A stretch of 64,000 bases of DNA from G958295935 sp965224235 (GCA_965224235.1 CBDCYP010000002.1:930001-994000); one strand, 5' to 3'. Counted from the stretch's first letter, positions 44,632 to 54,514 are shown. Numbers and translations: made by a program. The notes: generated by a model not told the origin, from the sequence alone.

Positions 44632-45057
44632 ATGTACGTTCGCAAGTGCGAGAGGCCCGACGAGGAGGCCTACACAGAATTGGAAGCTGTGGTAGGGCTG
44701 AAAGGAAGTCGCTTCTACGGGGTTCTCGACGAGGATGAGTGGAAGTACTGGGCATGTGTCCAGCGCCGCGAGGAAGACGACCCTGCCAGTCTCGGTCTTA
44801 GGACGTGCACCATCGGTGGCGGACCGTACGCGTACGAACGGCTGCGAGACGACTACGAGAACCTGGTCGCCCTTGTCGCCTCTACGTTCCAGGCGATGAG
44901 CCAGCGGCACAGCGCCGACTCATTATGGCCTGACATCGAGTTCTATCGTCGCCACGACGAGTTCGTGCTGTACCTTCCCATTGCAGAATCGGAGACCGGC
45001 TTAGGGCCGCGAAAGGGGTTATCTGCAGGACCGCCATTCGGTCCGCGTGGGTGTTAG
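44632..45057 (+). CDS. GyrI-like small-molecule-binding domain protein
   Basis: 141 residues. The segment SRFYGVLDEDEWKYWACVQRREEDDPASLGLRTCTIGGGPYAYERLRDDYENL and the closing WPDIEFYRRHDEFVLYLPI match GyrI-like (AraC effector-binding) domains. No DNA-binding domain is attached. The first half of the usual domain looks short, and the last 20 residues (GPRKGLSAGPPFGPRGC) are low in structure, so the ends may be eroded. It sits among pseudogenes. Confidence 0.65.
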   Translation: MYVRKCERPDEEAYTELEAVVGLKGSRFYGVLDEDEWKYWACVQRREEDDPASLGLRTCTIGGGPYAYERLRDDYENLVALVASTFQAMSQRHSADSLWPDIEFYRRHDEFVLYLPIAESETGLGPRKGLSAGPPFGPRGC

Positions 45058-45136
45058 CGCGTGCGTGTTAGACGGTCACTCGGCGAGCGACCCTTCACTT
45101 TGCACGGTGATGTCGACGAGGGTCCAGGGAGTATTC

Positions 45137-45400
45137 ATGAGTCATCAGTCAATTGGGTTGATTGAGGCAATCGTTCTTGAAGTGAGCGACCTTGGCAAGT
45201 CAATGGCGTTCTGGAGTGCGATTACCGGACGAATGTTCGGCCCGTCACTTGAGCCAAACTTCCAAACGGCTAAGTTCGAGTGTGGTCCCGACCTGGTTTT
45301 GCAGGGAGTTCCGAAAGTTTAATCTGGTATGAACAGGGTCCACCTCGATATCGAGGCGCCCCTAACGGTGTGACAGTATGTTGACAACTTTCCGTACGCA
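45137..45400 (+). pseudogene. VOC-family relic 1
   Basis: The start is MSHQSIGLIEAIVLEVSDLGKSMAFWSAITGRMFGPSLEPNFQTAKFECGPDLVLQGVPKV, the first half of a VOC protein, then a stop at 45320-45322. Homology resumes in another frame (MNRVHLDIEAP) and ends by about 45400, where a second relic meets it from the other strand. Confidence 0.6.
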
Positions 45401-45636
45401 TCCGGTGATATGCCGTATCGGCATCGTCAACTTCGATCGAAAAGTCCGGTACCTCCGTTCCAGATCCTCCTTCGATCGCGATGTTGATCTGGACCGGGGG
45501 CGTTTGTGCCGGAGGAGAAGGTCTTGGTCCATCCGAGGTCCATTACGATTTCACGGCCCAAAACATCGCAATAAAACCGCCGTGCGTCTTCGATTCGATC
45601 CACTGTGATGTTTGCGGCAACGCGTCTGATCTCCAT
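45383..45636 (-). pseudogene. VOC-family relic 2
   Basis: MEIRRVAANITVDRIEDARRFYCDVLGREIVMDLGWTKTFSSGTNAP is a clear VOC N-terminus; it then shifts frame at about 45500 (continuing VQINIAIEGGSGTEVPDFSIEVDDADTAY) and is cut off near 45383. It points toward the relic at 45137-45400, so the two broken genes meet tail to tail. Confidence 0.6.
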
Positions 45637-45808
45637 TCTGCTCTCCAAAAAGAGGGCTGCCGCCCTGAACGGCGCCACGCGGGCGATCTGGGAACCAGCG
45701 CGGCATATCGGACGCCCTGGATCCTCGCGGCTGTCACGGCGGCCATGTGTCGGGCCTAGAAGTGCGGACGAAAACCCCTTTGGCGAGGAGCGATTAGGGT
45801 GGTGAAAT

Positions 45809-47530
45809 CTAAGTAGTCAGGATCAACGACCCACTCTGCCCTGCCAGAATGGCGCTCCACCGCGCTGTGGAGATGACGGCAAGAGAGAGATCAGCGGACC
45901 GAGAGTCGATTTCGGAGTAGGTTCCGCCCATCCTCCCAACTTTGCCAGCCACCAGTGTCAGATTGGCCACCGTCGCTGCCATCAACAGCTGGAACAGCGT
46001 CTTGGTACGTCCGAAGTACCGCGCCTGCCTCACTCCAAGCTGTACCAGACGCGCCAACCTGTGCTCCACCACCACCCGCCTCTGACGATACTCTGCATAC
46101 CTTTCGCTCTTCTGCAACGCACGAGCCCGCTGAAGCATCGCTTCCTGCGGATGAAGTCTCACCGTCCGACCGCTGCCCTTTCCTGATCCCACACACCGCT
46201 CTTTTAGCGGGCACGCTCCGCAGACCGCCGCGTCGAACCAGAAGGCTCTCAGTTGGTGGGTGCGACCCGTTCTGTCGGTCTGGGTACCCATCCTGTACAA
46301 CTTCCGGGTGGTATGTCCCGCGGGGCAGGTGCAGGTGCCCGACTCCAGGTCTATCTCGAAGTCCTCCTTGGGAAAGCGCTTGCTGTCCGGGCGTCGGGGC
46401 AGCTTGGCTATCAGTGTGCGTCCGGCGTCGGCAAATGCCTGACGTGTACCACCATCGCCGTAGGCCGCGTCTCCAATGATCTCCTCAACCTCAGCGCCCG
46501 TACCCTCCTCGCTGCGCTCCACCAACTCCAGCGCGCCGACGTTATCGGAAGCGTTGCCGGGGAGCACGTCCACAGCCGTGATCACCTGTGAGTCGGTGTC
46601 CACTACCACCGACGCCTTGTGTCCGTCGAACCGCTTGCTGCTGCTCTTGTGCCCATGGCGCATCTCGGGGTCGTGGACCGATACTATACGGCCCCGGCTC
46701 ACTCCCTCCTTCAGCCCCACCCCCTCTTCGGTGCGCTCGACGTCCTGAAGCAACAGCTGCCCCAGCAGCTCGGACGCTTCCACCACCCTCTGGCGCTCAG
46801 TGCTGTCCTCGTCCAATAGTCCCTGTGTCCGCCGGGACAACTCCAGCAGCCTGTCGGCGTCGCCCACTATCCTGCACAGAAGAGCTGCGCGAGCCTTCTT
46901 GTCGTCCCAGTCTATGCACGCATCTCCCTTCACGCTGCCGCCAGCATATCTCTCGTATCCCCGGGCTGCCGCCCACTCATCCAAATTGCTCCTCTCCACC
47001 TCCGACAGCGCACGCATCAACTTCACTATCCCATCCGAGAGAAGGTTGTAGGTGTCCTTCACCGCGCCGCGTCCCAGGATGTAGGTCGTGTCCAGTGCTA
47101 CCTTCATCCGACGACTCTTCAGGTATCCCGTCTCCCTTGCAAATCGCAGGCTGCGCTCAAACACCTCCCTCACCTTCTCATGCAATATCAGACGCGCCCG
47201 AAACAGCTGAAGCGTACTCTTGGCGAACGGTCTGGCCTCCACCTCTATACCCAGCGCCACCTTCCATCGTATGTCGAAGTCCGCCCTCTGCTTGGCCTCG
47301 GCGTCGCTCACCCTGTCATGTGTCTGAAGCAGCAGTGCGGTCGACAGCAGGCTCGGCGGCACGCTGTCTCTCCCGTTGTCAGCGCAGTACAACTCGGCGA
47401 AATCCTCGTCTTCAAACAGCTGCCCACGCATAGAGGCCAGCAGACCGTAGAAGCTCCCACGACCAACGTGGTCTATGTACAGCCGGTCGGCCTCCCACAA
47501 GCCTCTCTGCTCAGTTCGCTCTCCCAGCAT
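45809..47530 (-). CDS. Transposase, IS1182-like (DUF772/DDE with Cys cluster)
   Basis: 573 residues from ATG at 47530 after GGGAGAG; a GTG two codons earlier is possible. The N-terminal DUF772-like region (PPSLLSTALLLQTHDRVSDAEAKQRADFDIRWKVAL) and the DDE part (MKVALDTTYILGRG, HKASVVVDTDSQVITAVDVLPGNASDN, EIIGDAAYGDGGTRQAF) are complete, with a zinc-type CGACPLKERC and a standard tail. It is unrelated in detail to the 1.6-kb IS copies. Element ends are unclear; weak matching GTGGT ends lie near 45800 and 47575. Confidence 0.88.
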   Translation of the reverse strand: MLGERTEQRGLWEADRLYIDHVGRGSFYGLLASMRGQLFEDEDFAELYCADNGRDSVPPSLLSTALLLQTHDRVSDAEAKQRADFDIRWKVALGIEVEARPFAKSTLQLFRARLILHEKVREVFERSLRFARETGYLKSRRMKVALDTTYILGRGAVKDTYNLLSDGIVKLMRALSEVERSNLDEWAAARGYERYAGGSVKGDACIDWDDKKARAALLCRIVGDADRLLELSRRTQGLLDEDSTERQRVVEASELLGQLLLQDVERTEEGVGLKEGVSRGRIVSVHDPEMRHGHKSSSKRFDGHKASVVVDTDSQVITAVDVLPGNASDNVGALELVERSEEGTGAEVEEIIGDAAYGDGGTRQAFADAGRTLIAKLPRRPDSKRFPKEDFEIDLESGTCTCPAGHTTRKLYRMGTQTDRTGRTHQLRAFWFDAAVCGACPLKERCVGSGKGSGRTVRLHPQEAMLQRARALQKSERYAEYRQRRVVVEHRLARLVQLGVRQARYFGRTKTLFQLLMAATVANLTLVAGKVGRMGGTYSEIDSRSADLSLAVISTARWSAILAGQSGSLILTT

Positions 47531-47596
47531 GACCACTCTCCCTCATCGTGGATTGCCAGGAGTATAGACCCCTTCTACCACTTTTCGGCCAGACTT

Positions 47597-47782
47597 CTAG
47601 CAGGCTGCGGAAAAACTCTGAGGTCTACTCAGGACTCAAAGCGGCTCGACGATAAGCGACGCCACATTGCGCTTTCTGCACCAATAGCTCCGAACGAACT
47701 ATGATATGACGGATGTCGTTGGGCTACTTGACGCCCCACCCACCATGTCTGTACGCCTTACCCTTTTTCAGCAGCCTGCTAG
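47597..47782. repeat. Miniature inverted-repeat element, family D
   Basis: 186 bp with 15-base ends CAGGCTGCGGAAAAA / TTTTTCAGCAGCCTG (one mismatch), flanked on both sides by CTAG (47597-47600, 47779-47782), which may be the target duplication. It lies just upstream of the transposase at 45809-47530. No gene inside; one copy seen. Confidence 0.65.
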
Positions 47783-47835
47783 TGTGGAGTACGTACTGCT
47801 ACTGGCCGCATACCAGGTCGGCCGGGGTTGGAGGC

Positions 47836-48027
47836 CTACTCAGCGCTTCTGTGCTTTTCGATCAGGGCAGCTATCCGCGGATCCACCTGACCCTTGAATT
47901 CGCGCCCGGCGTCAGAAAGGGCAATACCAAGGTGCGCATCGCGCAGCAACTGGCCGTAATCGGGAGTTTGGACGTAGCCATCGTCCAACTCTCTGAACAG
48001 GGCGTCCAGCGCTTCTTTGCCAAACAT
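47836..48027 (-). CDS. Small protein downstream of the Fe-S protein, unknown
   Basis: 63 residues, starting MFGKEALDALFRELDDGYVQ and ending DPRIAALIEKHRSAE. It is charged and probably helical, with no Cys or membrane segment. It begins 53 bases after the end of the reductive-dehalogenase-like gene on the same strand, so it could be co-transcribed. I do not recognise a family; the coding call rests on composition and position only. Confidence 0.45.
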   Translation of the reverse strand: MFGKEALDALFRELDDGYVQTPDYGQLLRDAHLGIALSDAGREFKGQVDPRIAALIEKHRSAE

Positions 48028-48080
48028 CGTCTTTCGGACAGTAGTGATGGTTGTTGCTCCCCGGAATTGGCCGACAGGAA

Positions 48081-49328
48081 CTACTCGTCGGTGCGCGAAA
48101 TACCTGTCTTGACCAGTTCCGCCAGTTCGTTGGCAAACTCCACAACCTCTTCTGTAGCGGCGCCGCCGTTCTTCTCGACCTTTTCCTTGAACTGTTTGAA
48201 GAGCCACTCCTCTTTGGTTCCGTGAGGGATGTCGAAGGTCTCGCGATCGAAGTGCGGCAAATCACCCGGTCCGAAGTAGCCCTTGCCTCGAAGCTCGTAT
48301 CCCTCCAGGTTGGGCGTCCCCTTTCCGAGGATATCCCCGGTCTCGACGTAGTGTTCCATGACCGGTTTCATGCCGTAACGTTGAACCGGGCACACCTTCA
48401 TGCAGACGGCGCAACCCTCGTAAGTGACCATTATCGGCCGGCACCGGTCGTAGACCAGCTTGTTCTTCTGAACGCCGCGGTACCACACTTTTTCCCTCAG
48501 CAAAGCGCGGGCCGGGCATCGGACCACACAGACCTGGCATTCCTCGCAGAACTTGTTAATCCCGTAGTCCACGGCCTCGTCGTGCTGCACCGGGGCATCG
48601 GTCGTGATCAGCATCAGCCGCGCCCTGGATCCGAAGTGGGGTGAGAGTAGCTGGCCGTTCGCGCCCAACTGCCCGAGGCCGGCGTTTACAAACAGCGGTA
48701 TGTAAATGCCGGTGTTGTCGTTAGGGCTGTGTATTTGCGCGCGATAACCCAGCGATCGAATATGTTCGGCGAGTTGCAGGGCCAAGCCTCCGGCGACCTC
48801 GTAAGCGCCGAAGTGAGCGAACTCGGCCTCGAGGCTGGGAATGGACTGGGTCTGGGCGTAATCCTGTTCCAGCGCAAGGCATATAGCGTGTGTGTACTTG
48901 GCCCATTTTTTCTTGCTGGCGTAGGTATATCTTCGGTCGTAGCTGGTAAAGCCGACCTCGCCGAAGCCCAACTCACTTGCTTTCGCGCGTATGTCGTCGG
49001 TGATGTCGCCCCGCGGTTCAGGCTCTGCGGTGGGCTCGATCTCCCCAGAAACCGCGGCGGCATCGATGAGAGGCTCACTCGCCTTTTCATGCTTCTTGCG
49101 GTAGTCGTAAACTTCTTTGATGTAGACGGTCCAACCCCAGTCGCGGTCGGCCGACTTTTCGACGGTTTGGGACTCGATCGGGTATTCCCTGCTGTAGTAG
49201 GTGACATCGCCGTCTAAAGTCGGCGAGCCCGGCGTCGTCACCAGGTCCTCTGCAATGGGAATCTCCGCTTCCGGATCGCCAAGTGTGCGACCGGGCCTCT
49301 TTACGACGTGATTTACGACCTTGCTCAT
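48081..49328 (-). CDS. Reductive-dehalogenase-like 4Fe-4S double-cluster protein
   Basis: 415 residues. Two ferredoxin motifs are plain: C-x2-C-x2-C-x3-C-P in KFCEECQVCVVRCPARAL, and Cys...C-x2-C-x3-C-P in YDRC...YEGCAVCMKVCPVQRYG. Upstream, GLGQLGANGQLLSPHFGSRARLMLITTDAPV is the corrinoid-enzyme/QueG-like segment shared by RdhA and epoxyqueuosine reductase. There is no Tat signal, so it is cytoplasmic, unlike respiratory RdhA. A B12-dependent reductase role is possible. No membrane-anchor gene (rdhB) is adjacent. Confidence 0.8.
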   Translation of the reverse strand: MSKVVNHVVKRPGRTLGDPEAEIPIAEDLVTTPGSPTLDGDVTYYSREYPIESQTVEKSADRDWGWTVYIKEVYDYRKKHEKASEPLIDAAAVSGEIEPTAEPEPRGDITDDIRAKASELGFGEVGFTSYDRRYTYASKKKWAKYTHAICLALEQDYAQTQSIPSLEAEFAHFGAYEVAGGLALQLAEHIRSLGYRAQIHSPNDNTGIYIPLFVNAGLGQLGANGQLLSPHFGSRARLMLITTDAPVQHDEAVDYGINKFCEECQVCVVRCPARALLREKVWYRGVQKNKLVYDRCRPIMVTYEGCAVCMKVCPVQRYGMKPVMEHYVETGDILGKGTPNLEGYELRGKGYFGPGDLPHFDRETFDIPHGTKEEWLFKQFKEKVEKNGGAATEEVVEFANELAELVKTGISRTDE

Positions 49329-49499
49329 CTCTTACCCTTTTGCTCTGGGGCGCGCATTCCGGCGCATCATACTCCATCGAGCCGATAGTGTCCTGAAGTG
49401 ACCCGGCGCCCTTGAGGCAAAGAAGTTACGCGGCTATCGCGCAGGGGTTACCAGGGCGCCAACCGGATCACAAGTCATGATCCCTGTAGGAGCACTACA

Positions 49500-52179
49500 A
49501 TGCCAGATGTTGACGACAGATCCTGCTGTCGATGGGAGTCGTTCGCGAGCGAACGCGAGAACGCTGTAGCCCTCTATACATTCCTCAAGAAGTTCGCGCA
49601 ACTCCGGACGAGGACGATTCTCGATATCGACAGTTACGAGCAGGTCATATGGACCGCTGACGTACCGCGTGAGGACGGCTGCGACTGCATCGCGCGGCAT
49701 CGCGACGCGGACGGTGCGTCCGACGAGACTTGGCTTGAATTTCGTACGCCGCGCCTGACGCGGCCCCCGGATCCGCCGGAATCGGTTAGCGCCCGGGTCC
49801 GGCCCGCCCAACTCGCTGACTCATCCTTGGACATCCCCGAGTTGTACACAACCATTCTCGGCGAATCCGCCGCCGACCTCCCCACTCATACTGGAGGATC
49901 ACCCGGAAGCGCAGGGCGCGTGGGACGACTACGTCGGGGATTACTGGTGGGTGTGGGCTGAAGAGGACCAGCCCGAGCGGGCCCTCTCGGGCTTCTACAC
50001 GGAACTCCACTCGATTTACCTTCGGCAACAAAGTCTTGGCGAGACCTTCGGGATCGTCTTCGGGCCTGGCTTCCTGAACTGGAACACTCCAGACGGCCAG
50101 ACGGTGCGACGACACTTGGTGGCCGCCCGCGTAAGCGTCGAGTTCGACGCTGAGGATGGAACGCTTACGGTCACTCCTGCGGGCGATGGCGCCCGTCCCG
50201 CGCTCGAACAGGACATGCTGGATCCTCAGCATGGTCCAGATCCGAAGGAACTTGAGTCGATAGAGAAGGAACTGGAGAAGATCGGCGAGTCTGTGTGGGA
50301 GGCCGGTCCGCTGGACAGCTTGCTCAAGAGTTGGGCGCACACCGTTGACGCAAGGGGCGAGTACAGCGCCAGCCTTGAGCCTCCTGACCGGGCACACGCG
50401 GATAGGTCGCCGCTGGTCCGCCTTGCGCCGGCGCTCATCTTGCGACGCAGAGCCGAGCGATCGTACATTCGCGCCTTCGACGACATCATCGCGCAACTCG
50501 ACGATGGTGGACGGGTTCCGGAAGGCGTGTAGCGCTTCATCGGCGTTTCCAGCGATCAGACGATTGGCGATGCGATGAGCGAGCGCGGCCGCAGCGCTTC
50601 GCCCGACGAAATCTACTTCCCGCTTCCAGAGAACGATGCGCAGCGGCAGATCGTTGAACGACTGGTTACGAACCAGGGCGTGTTGGTACAAGGGCCGCCG
50701 GGCGCCGGGAAATCCCACACCATCGTGAACCTGATCTGTATCGCGCTAGCCAGTGGCCAACGCATACTTGTGACCAGTCACGCGGCGCGCTCTCTGAAAG
50801 CGCTCAGGGCATGATTCGAGAAAAGGCGCCGGACCTGGCGCCGCTCGCCGTTGTACTGCTCGGGGACGATCGCGACGCATTGCTCGCGATGGAAGAGTCT
50901 GTCCAGGGGATCACGACCCGGCACAACACCTGGACTCCGATGGAGAGCCAGTTAACGATCGCTGACCTGGAAACGGACCTGGACAAGGGGCGTAGGCGTG
51001 AGGCCAAGATACTCGCGGACCTCCGTGCGATTCGGGAACAGGAAACGCTCCGGTATGACGCGAAATTTGGATACAGCGGAACGCTCGCCCAGATCGCGGG
51101 CAAGCTAGACGACGAGCAAGAGCTGCTTGACTGGATTACCGATAAGACGCTGCGCGATGTTGAATTGCTTGTTGAGTTTGATGATCCCGGCGCCGGCTTC
51201 GTAACTCTCCCTTGGGCACTGGCCGATGCTCCGGAAGGCATCGAACCGCCACTGTCCGCGGCTCAGTTCCGCGATCTCGTCTCGCTACTGCTGGATGCGC
51301 GAGTCGGTGAGAGGGAATCTTGCGGCTGGGCCAGCCTCGATGATGACGGATTACCTATTGTTGACATTGCCAAACTCCCGCCCGTCGAGGCGTTCGGGCG
51401 AGGCGGCTGTCATGACATCAGCGGAGCAACTGCCCGCCTACGCGCAGTCCCGCGGGCACGCGAGCACCGATGGCGGCGGAGCGATTTTGGAGGTCCGCTC
51501 GGACTACGCGACCGGCAAGACCCGCGATTCCCGGCCAACAAAAGAATGGCCAGAGACCGTCCCGCAATTCGCAAGCTCGCTGAGCACGTCGGACCCGTTA
51601 TCTGATGACGGAAGGGGCGAACCGTCTCCCGGGCATCATTCTGAACCGACGCCAACGGGTACTGGCAAAAACGACTGGATCGCGCCGTACGCAGAGTGGA
51701 CCACAGCAGATACGGTTCCAGAAATGCGACATGCCAGCCAGGCCGAACTCGTATACCTGCTGACAGACGTAGTGGAACAAGAAGGGCCCATTGTCGCCAT
51801 TCGAGCATATCGCCTGATCAATCGTGCGTCTGGGAGCCGACGATTGACTGGCCCGACGCGACGAGCGCTGAACCTCGCAAGCTCAGCAGCGATCCGAGCC
51901 GGGGCCATTGTTGCGTCCAACCCATTCGATCTCCCGGGACAGGCTCAATTGGCGCTTCGAATGCCTGGCGCCCCCGACGTTAATGTCCGAGAACGCGGCC
52001 CAAGAGAACTCGACGAGCTTCCCTCCGATGAAGTCGCAATGATGCTCAGGTCCCTTCGCGAATGGGACCGCGGGTTGGATCAGGAGCAACTCAAGCGACA
52101 ACTGCTCAGCGTGCTTGGGTGGGTACGTCTCACTCCGAACGTGAGCGAGTTCCTAAACCGCTGTATCACGTTGATTTAG
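49500..52179 (+). pseudogene. Large superfamily 1-type helicase/ATPase, decayed
   Basis: Consecutive pieces on one strand read as one protein: RENAVALYTFLKKFAQLRTRTILDIDSYEQVIW, WAEEDQPERALSGFYTELHSIYLRQQSLGE, then the Walker A LVQGPPGAGKSHTIVNLI, APLAVVLLGDDRDALLAMEESVQGI, and a C-terminal DUF3320-like part (RHASQAELVYLLTDVVEQEGPIVAIRAYRLIN). The frame is broken near 49905, by a TAG at 50530-50532, by a shift at 50811-50814 and near 51400, where the rest of the helicase core is missing. Related large helicases often lie in defence-rich islands; this one is not functional. Confidence 0.75.
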
Positions 52180-52491
52180 GGAGAAACATCGTTCCCGGAA
52201 GCTGCTCTGATGCAGAGTGGCGCAATCGCCGCCGCCCAAATCAGAACTCGGTGTCACCGAAAACAAGTCAGCCCGCGCCGGTTGCAACCCCTTGAAATGA
52301 GCCCGCCACGTTACTCGGAAGTCGGCTCTTGGCCGCCGCCGCGCCTTGATCCCGCCCTCAATGGCTTCGAGGTTGCGCGTTAGTCCTTCTCCAACTCCTG
52401 CAAGCGCCGCTCCGGGGCTTCGACGCGCTCTCGATACCGGGCAGAAGCCAGGCCGTTCCCAATTCGCAGCCGCGTTTATGGAGCAGCAATC
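52180..52491. other. Intergenic, possible coding scrap
   Basis: About 310 bases. On the minus strand a 19-residue end (YRERVEAPERRLQELEKD, stop near 52382) looks like a coiled-coil C-terminus but has no identifiable parent. Nothing else is seen. Confidence 0.35.
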
Positions 52492-53253
52492 TCAGGCGCC
52501 GCTAAGCCCGGCGTTGGCCAGGAAGGCGATTAGCAACCGCCGCATCTGTGCTTCGTGGTAGGGAGCGAATCCGGCGAACTCGCGAAGGTTGGCCGCTGCT
52601 TCTTCTTCAGGGTCGAATTGGCGCCCCAGGAACTGGTAATCGTCCCGCAATTCTCTGTTCCATAATCGAAACTCTTCCAGTGTTAGTTGGGGCTCGAACT
52701 GAAATGCGTAGGACCGGCCGTAACGAAAGGCCATGTTGATTCGCCGGTACGTGCCGTCGCGGCACAACATGAAGGCGTCGGCCAGCTTCACTGCGCCTTC
52801 CGGGATGGCAAAGGTGTCGCCATGGAGCGTCGGTACCAGTGGAATCTCAATTTTGCTAAATACCGGATCGGCCTTGCCCTGGGCCGTCACCGAAATCTTC
52901 TTCAGCCCTATTTGGTAGCCGCCGCTGGGTTCCACTCCCGCTCCCAGGGCAGCGGCCATCAATTGGGCGCCAAGGCAGACGCCGAATACCGGTTTGTCCT
53001 GGTCGAAAGCCTCTCTTAAGTAGGCTCGTTCTTGATGTAACGCGGGGAGGTCGTCGTAGGCGGAAAGCGGTCCGCCCAATGATATGACCATGCAGATGTC
53101 GGCCAAGTCCGGCGCGGGAAACTGTTCATAACCGGGCGCCGACTCGAACACGTTTAGCGACTCCAGTTCAATCCCTTGGTCCAACAGCACGGACCGGAAG
53201 TTGCCGGCAAGGGTTTCAGGAGCGGCGTGGCGGATGATCAGCGCTCGTTTCAT
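52492..53253 (-). CDS. Class I glutamine amidotransferase-like protein with degenerate triad
   Basis: 253 residues. The GMP-synthase-like amidotransferase fold is clear: VISLGGPLSAYDDLPALHQE, and the nucleophile elbow VFGVCLGAQLMAAALG with Cys93. The usual F-Q-F-H-P-E motif reads FQFEPQ (residues 184-189), so both the catalytic His and its Glu partner are replaced. It may bind gamma-glutamyl compounds without normal hydrolysis, or use another base. It is the last gene of the N-methylglutamate run, eight bases after mgdA, so a role with glutamyl intermediates is plausible. Confidence 0.85.
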   Translation of the reverse strand: MKRALIIRHAAPETLAGNFRSVLLDQGIELESLNVFESAPGYEQFPAPDLADICMVISLGGPLSAYDDLPALHQERAYLREAFDQDKPVFGVCLGAQLMAAALGAGVEPSGGYQIGLKKISVTAQGKADPVFSKIEIPLVPTLHGDTFAIPEGAVKLADAFMLCRDGTYRRINMAFRYGRSYAFQFEPQLTLEEFRLWNRELRDDYQFLGRQFDPEEEAAANLREFAGFAPYHEAQMRRLLIAFLANAGLSGA

Positions 53254-53261
53254 GGCTTTGC

Positions 53262-54479
53262 CTAGTGGATGGCGGCAGCCGGAGCGGCGGCCCTTTCGTT
53301 TACCAGCCGGCCTTCCCTGAATCTGGAAAGCGCGAAAGGTTTGATCAGGTCCGGTGTCGTACCGGTGGCGATCAACTCGGCGATGCGCTTCCCTGCCACG
53401 GGCGCAGCCTTAAATCCCCAGCTACCCCAACCGCAACTGAGCACAAGGCCGTCCAGTCCATCGACCGTGCCCATGATGGGAGCGTAGTCGGGGGTCATGT
53501 CGCAAATCCCTGTCCATTGGCGCAACACGTTTACGTTTCTCAAGCAAGGAAACATCTCCAGGGTGTGGGCCGCAAGCTCTTCAAGCGGCTGCATGGTGGA
53601 GCGGTGGCTGTAGCTCGTGTAAGGGTCGACACCTCCGCCGATCACCACCTCACCCCGGTCGGTCTGGTAGACGTAGGCGTGCAGATTGGCCGACGAAATG
53701 GTCTTGTCCAGAAACGGCTTTAGCGGTTCGGTGACCATCGCTTGCAGCGGATGGGTTGAAATCGGCAGGTCCAGGTCCACCATGCGACCGATGGTGGAAG
53801 TCCATCCGGCAGTGGCGCTCAGCACCGTGTTGGCCTTGACCGGCCCCCGGTCTGTCTCGACGCCGGTCACTGCGCCGTTGGTCCGTTCGATTCCGGTGAC
53901 CTCGGTAAACGGATGCAACTCGGCCCCGAACCTGCTCGCGCCTCGGCCGTACCCCCACACCACTGCGTCGTGGCGGATGACCCCGCAGGGGGGATGGTAC
54001 AGGGCGGCCACAATGGGGAACGGCTTCCCTTCTCGCAGGTCCATGGCCGGGACGAGCTTCTTTATTTCCGCCGGTCCGATCATGCGGCTGTCTACGCCCA
54101 GTATCCGGTTGAATTCGGTGCGCATCCTGAGCCCGTAGACCGCGGTTTCGTTGTGACCCAGGTCCAGCCGCCCCATCTGGTTGAAAAGCAGGTTGAAGTT
54201 CAACTCCCTGGCCAGCCCCTCATACAGCTCGACACTTTCTTTGAAGAAAGGAATTCCTTCGGTCGTCAGATAATTGGCACGGATGATTGCGGTCGTTCGG
54301 GCGCTGGCGCCTCCACCCAGGTACCCCTTGTCCAGCACCGCCACGTCACGGATCCCAAGCTTGGCCAGGTAGTACGCGGTAGACAGGCCGTGGACTCCCC
54401 CTCCGATGATCACCACCTCGTAACGGTCCTTGAGCGGCCGCTTCTGCCACATTCGGTTCTTTTGAAATAGCTGGAGCAT
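53262..54479 (-). CDS. mgdA: N-methylglutamate dehydrogenase subunit A (SoxB-like flavoprotein)
   Basis: 405 residues of the sarcosine oxidase beta-subunit type. The FAD-binding start is YEVVIIGGGVHGLSTAYYLAKLGIRDVAVLDKGYLGGGASARTTAIIRANY, and the C-terminal part has DMTPDYAPIMGTVDGLDGLVLSCGWGSWGFKAAPVAGKRIAELI. In methylotrophs this subunit oxidises the N-methyl group of N-methylglutamate. Here it comes last among the mgd genes, 35 bases after mgdD. On sequence alone a sarcosine oxidase is possible; the neighbouring mgs and gmaS genes favour Mgd. Confidence 0.85.
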   Translation of the reverse strand: MLQLFQKNRMWQKRPLKDRYEVVIIGGGVHGLSTAYYLAKLGIRDVAVLDKGYLGGGASARTTAIIRANYLTTEGIPFFKESVELYEGLARELNFNLLFNQMGRLDLGHNETAVYGLRMRTEFNRILGVDSRMIGPAEIKKLVPAMDLREGKPFPIVAALYHPPCGVIRHDAVVWGYGRGASRFGAELHPFTEVTGIERTNGAVTGVETDRGPVKANTVLSATAGWTSTIGRMVDLDLPISTHPLQAMVTEPLKPFLDKTISSANLHAYVYQTDRGEVVIGGGVDPYTSYSHRSTMQPLEELAAHTLEMFPCLRNVNVLRQWTGICDMTPDYAPIMGTVDGLDGLVLSCGWGSWGFKAAPVAGKRIAELIATGTTPDLIKPFALSRFREGRLVNERAAAPAAAIH

Positions 54480-54514
54480 GTCTAATTCTTAGCCATTGCC
54501 AGGCTGATCGAGTG

